Origin: JBAZDV01 sp041669745
GTDB taxonomy: Archaea; Thermoplasmatota; Thermoplasmata; Methanomassiliicoccales; Methanomethylophilaceae
NCBI GenBank assembly: GCA_041669745.1
Contig: JBAYAO010000058.1
Coordinates: forward strand, 1 to 9,058
DNA length: 9,058 nucleotides
Reading direction: 5' to 3'
The notes beneath the pieces were generated by a model, which was not told where the DNA came from, did not search any database, and saw nothing but the letters and a program-made list of their open reading frames with translations. Position 1 is the first letter of the stretch. The number at the start of each line of letters is the position of its first letter. This document shows positions 6,703 to 9,058 of the stretch, piece after piece. A program made the translations under genes and the position numbers.

Positions 6703-7119
6703 ATGACTGCGCCCCCAGATCATATCGTGGTGACCCACGGGAGTCTATCGGTTTGTGTCCCAAGGGATCTTTTCTCCGGCCCTGACGCGGAGCCTGTCCA
6801 GGAAAAGATCCTGCCCTTCAGAAAAATGATCTCCGAGAGATATCCGTGGCTTAGCGAGAACTCCGTCGACGTGCTTATGCGCCACGCGAGAGAAGATATA
6901 GTCCGTACACTGGATGAGGAGACGGGCGGACGGTCGGTGAGCAAAAAACTTGCATACGACGGCAAACTGGAGAACGCCATAAGACACATGAGGGAACATC
7001 TTGAAAGAGACCCGAACGACGCCGATTCATGGTACGTACTGGGAGAACTTCTCTGCAAGGCGGGAAAGGCGGAGGAAGGGTACAGAGCCATGAATCGCGG
7101 ACGCTCATTGATCGAATAG
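6703..7119 (+). CDS. Small TPR-repeat protein, function unknown
   Basis: 138 residues. The N-terminal half (1-80) is not recognised; it contains FRKMISERYPWLSENSVDVL (39-58), which looks helical, perhaps a small folded domain. The C-terminal part is a tetratricopeptide unit: helix GKLENAIRHMREHLERDPND (87-106), then a full repeat DADSWYVLGELLCKAGKAEE (107-126) and YRAMNRGRSLIE, typical of TPR helices (W..LG..L...G...EA). TPR units bind other proteins. The ATG is 3 bases after the pyrK stop, and the ribosome binding site AGGTGA (6694-6699) contains that stop, so it belongs to the pyr operon. A role as partner or regulator of PyrDK is only a guess. Its last 15 bases overlap the convergent gene. 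Confidence 0.75.
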   Translation: MTAPPDHIVVTHGSLSVCVPRDLFSGPDAEPVQEKILPFRKMISERYPWLSENSVDVLMRHAREDIVRTLDEETGGRSVSKKLAYDGKLENAIRHMREHLERDPNDADSWYVLGELLCKAGKAEEGYRAMNRGRSLIE

Positions 7120-7935
7120 TGAATTTATTGCCCCTACGACCTCTGGCACCGTTGCACCCCAGGGCACCTTTGCAACGTTGCCCTCTATTACGAAACCTTC
7201 TTTGATCTTACAGCATTTCACTATCGTCTTGACGCTTCCGTCAGCAAAATCCATGGGACACACATTGATGAAGGCCGCCTTCTTCCCGTAGAGCGATTCG
7301 TAGATCCTCTCTGAGAGATGACATCCGATCAGTGTGACCTCGTGATTAATCCTGGGTGCACCATCCAGGAAGTAGACGGGCATGTCTGCTGTAAGACCCG
7401 ATACCTTGCACGGAAACATGACCGCCTCCGTTCTGACCTCCGATATACGATCCGCCATATCGATCACATAATCATCTACTATTATCGGATGGTCGACAAA
7501 ACCCGATGAGAGTGCTTTCCTGACGAGTACACCCAGCTTTGACGGGGACGGCGGAACGTTATCTATTACTTTTAATCTGACGGGCCTCAATCCTGAAACG
7601 AAATTGATATGCGAGAACATCCCCTGAACGATGACGGTTTTGTCGGGGTATCTGGATTGGATCTCCGCCATTGCAGGTTGGTTCAGAACATCAAGGTCTG
7701 GATCCGAGCAGAAAACGGTTTCCTCGGGCAGGGATACGATTTCGTAACCGGACAGTTTTCTGAACAGTCCCCCTCCGGAACCCTTATGGACACATACGAC
7801 CGCATGATCCTCGCCGTTCTGAAATACCACGTACTCGGTCCGGATATAAGCGACCCATGCATCCATCGTTTTCCTGATATTTACCTCAGACAGTTCAAAA
7901 TCCACATCATGGAAAGAGACATCTTTGCAATGCAT
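7105..7935 (-). CDS. Conserved-looking hypothetical protein, cysteine-rich
   Basis: 276 residues, soluble-looking, with no signal peptide or membrane segment. I do not recognise the family with confidence; I have a weak, unverified recollection that a methanogen family labelled DUF7714 looks like this. Eight cysteines (3, 48, 76, 176, 205, 226, 241, 242). Several sit in what look like ordered strands: FPCKVSGL (174-181), IGCHLSERIYESLYG (203-217), INVCPMDF (223-230) and VKCCKIKEG (239-247). Together with His206 these could bind a metal or cluster, but the pattern is not a known cluster motif. A glycine run GSGGG is at 52-56. The start at 7935 is supported by a TATA box 26 bases upstream (leaderless). 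It runs convergent to the TPR gene and overlaps it by 15 bases. Confidence 0.72.
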   Translation of the reverse strand: MHCKDVSFHDVDFELSEVNIRKTMDAWVAYIRTEYVVFQNGEDHAVVCVHKGSGGGLFRKLSGYEIVSLPEETVFCSDPDLDVLNQPAMAEIQSRYPDKTVIVQGMFSHINFVSGLRPVRLKVIDNVPPSPSKLGVLVRKALSSGFVDHPIIVDDYVIDMADRISEVRTEAVMFPCKVSGLTADMPVYFLDGAPRINHEVTLIGCHLSERIYESLYGKKAAFINVCPMDFADGSVKTIVKCCKIKEGFVIEGNVAKVPWGATVPEVVGAINSLFDQ

Positions 7936-7956
7936 CGGCCTGTGATGTGACTGTCG

Positions 7957-7964
7957 ATATTAAA
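7957..7964 (-). promoter_or_regulatory. TATA box for the 276-residue hypothetical gene
   Basis: TTTAATAT on the minus strand, centred 25-26 bases upstream of the ATG at 7935. No ribosome binding site lies between them, so this is a leaderless configuration. Confidence 0.55.
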
Positions 7965-8049
7965 CACGCTCGCCGCAGATCTTAGAAGATTTCCTACTTG
8001 CGTGAGATGTACGATACGGGACCGAACTTTTGATCTGCCGTCACATAAC

Positions 8050-8064
8050 ACGGAATCCGTTTTT
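8050..8064 (+). other. Short palindrome followed by a T-run in the TBP upstream spacer
   Basis: ACGGA-A-TCCGT (8050-8060), then TTTT and a second T-run at 8070-8074. It lies between the divergent genes at 7935 and 8186. It could be a weak terminator for read-through on the plus strand, an operator, or chance; arms are only 5 bases. The rest of the 250-base spacer is A/T-rich toward TBP, with a run of eight A at 8123-8130. Confidence 0.25.
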
Positions 8065-8149
8065 ATGACTTTTTAACTCGATATGCTTGAAAAAACACCG
8101 CTAAATAACATAATTGCTACGGAAAAAAAACAGGAAAAAGCAAAACAAC

Positions 8150-8168
8150 ATAAATACCCCTTATATAT
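8150..8168 (+). promoter_or_regulatory. TBP gene promoter with two TATA-like boxes
   Basis: ATAAATA (8150-8156), preceded by the A-rich AAAAAGCAAAACAAC (possible BRE), and TTATATAT (8161-8168). The first predicts a transcript start near 8179 and a 7-base leader to the ATG at 8186. The second predicts a start near 8190 and would favour the in-frame ATG at 8195. Which is used cannot be told from sequence. The double box could allow autoregulation by TBP. Confidence 0.5.
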
Positions 8169-8185
8169 GACACCATGGTAGATTA

Positions 8186-8734
8186 ATGGCTAAAATGAAT
8201 ATTCAAAATATCGTTGCATCAACTTCGCTTGAACAAGAACTTGACCTGAATGCCATTGAGGATGCGTTGGACGGTGCTGTTTACAATCCGAAACAATTCC
8301 CAGGACTTGTCTACAGGCTCAAGGATCCAAAGACTGCGACACTTCTCTTCAAGAGCGGAAAGGTCGTCTGTACAGGCGCAAAGACTGTCGAAAAGGTGAA
8401 GATCGCGATCGACAAGGTCAAGGAGGACCTCAAGAAGGCGAACATCTTCATAACGATCGAACCCAAGATCGAAGTTCAGAATATGGTTGCCACATCCGAC
8501 TTGGAACAGGAGATTAATCTCAACACGGTGGCCATCACCCTTGGTCTCGAGAAGGTCGAATATGAGCCGGAACAGTTCCCTGGGCTCGTGTACAGACTAG
8601 ACGATCCCAAGGTGGTCGTGCTCCTGTTCAGTTCCGGGAAGATGGTATGCGCAGGCGCGAAGATCCCCGAGGATGTCGTCCGTGCGGTGGACAAGATCGC
8701 CGCCGAGCTGAGATCGGCGAGTTTGATGCCGTAA
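8186..8734 (+). CDS. tbp: TATA-binding protein (archaeal TBP)
   Basis: General transcription factor that binds the TATA box and recruits TFB and RNA polymerase. It has 182 residues, the normal archaeal length. Two direct repeats are clear: about 5-82 (IQNIVASTSLEQELDLN ... QFPGLVYRLKDPK ... LLFKSGKVVCTGAK) and 97-176 (VQNMVATSDLEQEINLN ... QFPGLVYRLDDPK ... LLFSSGKMVCAGAK). Each forms one half of the DNA-binding saddle. The four phenylalanines that kink the minor groove in the family are F38, F55, F131 and F148. The acidic C-terminal tail seen in many archaeal TBPs is absent; the protein ends RSASLMP. The ATG at 8186 gives MAKMNIQN; an ATG three codons later (8195) is also possible. A three-codon frame (8175-8186) ends on the TAATG that starts this gene. 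Confidence 0.97.
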   Translation: MAKMNIQNIVASTSLEQELDLNAIEDALDGAVYNPKQFPGLVYRLKDPKTATLLFKSGKVVCTGAKTVEKVKIAIDKVKEDLKKANIFITIEPKIEVQNMVATSDLEQEINLNTVAITLGLEKVEYEPEQFPGLVYRLDDPKVVVLLFSSGKMVCAGAKIPEDVVRAVDKIAAELRSASLMP

Positions 8735-8740
8735 ACCCAT

Positions 8741-8757
8741 TCTCCTTTTCTCCTTTT
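8741..8757 (+). terminator. T-rich archaeal-type terminator of TBP
   Basis: Pyrimidine-rich stretch with TTTT (8746-8749) and TTTTT (8753-8757) beginning 7 bases after the TBP stop. Archaeal polymerase terminates at such T-runs without a hairpin. Confidence 0.55.
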
Positions 8758-8823
8758 TACTTAACATCAATTGCCGTTAGGGGCCCGTGCGACATTATGA
8801 ACGACCTCTTACGCTTCACTGCA

Positions 8824-8881
8824 AGAACTGACAGTTCTGGGTTCCACGCATACACACCACATCCGGTACTGATCCCAGAAC
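8824..8881. repeat. Overlapping inverted repeats upstream of tRNA-Cys
   Basis: AGAACTG-A-CAGTTCT (8824-8838) is a perfect 15-base palindrome with a single central base. Its right arm continues as GTTCTGGG (8834-8841), which is matched by CCCAGAAC at 8874-8881 (perfect 8-base inverted repeat, 32-base spacer). The shared GTTCT can pair with only one partner at a time. This lies in the 235-base spacer 8735-8969, where I see no convincing protein gene. Confidence 0.45.
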
Positions 8882-8969
8882 ATCCATTTATGATACGACC
8901 GACATATTGTACAAACTGTCTGAACCATAAAAAGATTGAAATAGCATAGACAAATTGGAGGAACCGGAT

Positions 8970-9040
8970 GTCGGGGTAACATAGTGGCCATGTGGGGGCC
9001 TGCAGAGCCTCATACGGGAGTTCAATTCTCCCTCCCGACC
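8970..9040 (+). tRNA. tRNA-Cys (anticodon GCA)
   Basis: A full cloverleaf can be drawn. Acceptor stem 8970-8976 pairs with 9033-9039 (six Watson-Crick pairs and one G-T). T8 and A9 follow. D stem is ACAT/ATGT (8979-8982 with 8990-8993), loop AGTGGCC. Anticodon stem 8995-8999 pairs with 9007-9011 and has loop CTGCAGA, anticodon GCA at 9002-9004. The variable loop is ATAC. T arm GGGAG/CTCCC (9016-9020 with 9028-9032) has loop TTCAATT. The anticodon loop matches archaeal tRNA-Cys. Odd points: the discriminator base at 9040 is C, where tRNA-Cys normally has U73; the first D-stem pair is A-T rather than G-C; position 21 is C rather than A. CCA is not encoded. A TATA-like AT-rich stretch lies at about 8926-8943. 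Confidence 0.88.
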
Positions 9041-9041
9041 C

Positions 9042-9047
9042 TTTTTT
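9042..9047 (+). terminator. T6 terminator of tRNA-Cys
   Basis: Six T directly after the tRNA (one base after the discriminator and following C), a standard archaeal termination signal. The last bases to 9058 show nothing further. Confidence 0.6.
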
Positions 9048-9058
9048 CCCTTCTTGAG

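Noticed and set aside
6076..6738. 220-codon minus-strand frame
   Set aside because: Lies opposite pyrK, whose flavin and Fe-S motifs are unmistakable; composition is His-rich shadow sequence.
7975..8038. GCAGATC / GATCTGC inverted repeat in the TBP upstream spacer
   Set aside because: Only 7 bases with a 50-base gap; likely chance.
8647..8949. 100-codon plus-strand frame overlapping the TBP end and the following spacer
   Set aside because: Starts inside TBP in another frame, has no recognisable domain, and the second half runs over the T-rich terminator and inverted repeats.
1..9058. Defence system, mobile element, CRISPR array or integration at the tRNA
   Set aside because: No repeat-spacer pattern, transposase, integrase, or direct repeat of the tRNA 3' end was seen; base composition is even across the genes.

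Overview
The window is archaeal. It carries a complete TATA-binding protein gene, TATA boxes about 26 bases upstream of several start codons (a leaderless-mRNA pattern), a split dihydroorotate dehydrogenase (PyrD + PyrK), pilin-like proteins with archaeal type N-termini, and a tRNA-Cys with no encoded CCA. Base composition is moderate. Gene style and protein flavour suggest a Thermoplasmata-related euryarchaeon, possibly Methanomassiliicoccales. That placement is inference, because no methanogenesis gene lies in the window.

Layout. 1-1549 (minus): an ABC-2 exporter, with the ATPase first and then a permease cut by the window edge. 1675-2226 (plus): an RNA 2',3'-cyclic phosphodiesterase (ThpR/LigT). 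2276-3572 (plus): a tight three-gene set of small membrane-anchored pilin-like proteins whose reading frames overlap. 3566-4786 (minus): a SufS-type cysteine desulfurase, convergent with and overlapping the last pilin-like gene. 5034-7119 (plus): pyrD, pyrK and a small TPR protein, apparently one transcription unit. 7105-7935 (minus): a cysteine-rich conserved-looking protein of unknown function. 8186-8734 (plus): TBP. 8970-9040 (plus): tRNA-Cys(GCA), followed by a T6 terminator. Coding density is high; no gene-free stretch exceeds about 250 bases.

How the genes work together. PyrD and PyrK form the NAD-linked class 1B dihydroorotate dehydrogenase of pyrimidine synthesis. The TPR gene is 3 bases behind pyrK and probably co-transcribed. 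The ABC pair forms one exporter. The three pilin-like genes are likely co-translated and may form parts of one surface filament or a pseudopilin assembly. SufS provides sulfane sulfur for Fe-S clusters, such as the one predicted in PyrK, and for tRNA thiolation.

Items most worth a second look: the pilin-like trio (novel families likely, third member without a normal prepilin leader), the tRNA-Cys with C at the discriminator position and other departures from consensus, competing inverted repeats just upstream of that tRNA, the unknown minus-strand protein at 7105-7935, and the promoter/start region of TBP with two TATA-like boxes and a three-codon mini-ORF. I did not find a clear defence system, mobile element or CRISPR array.
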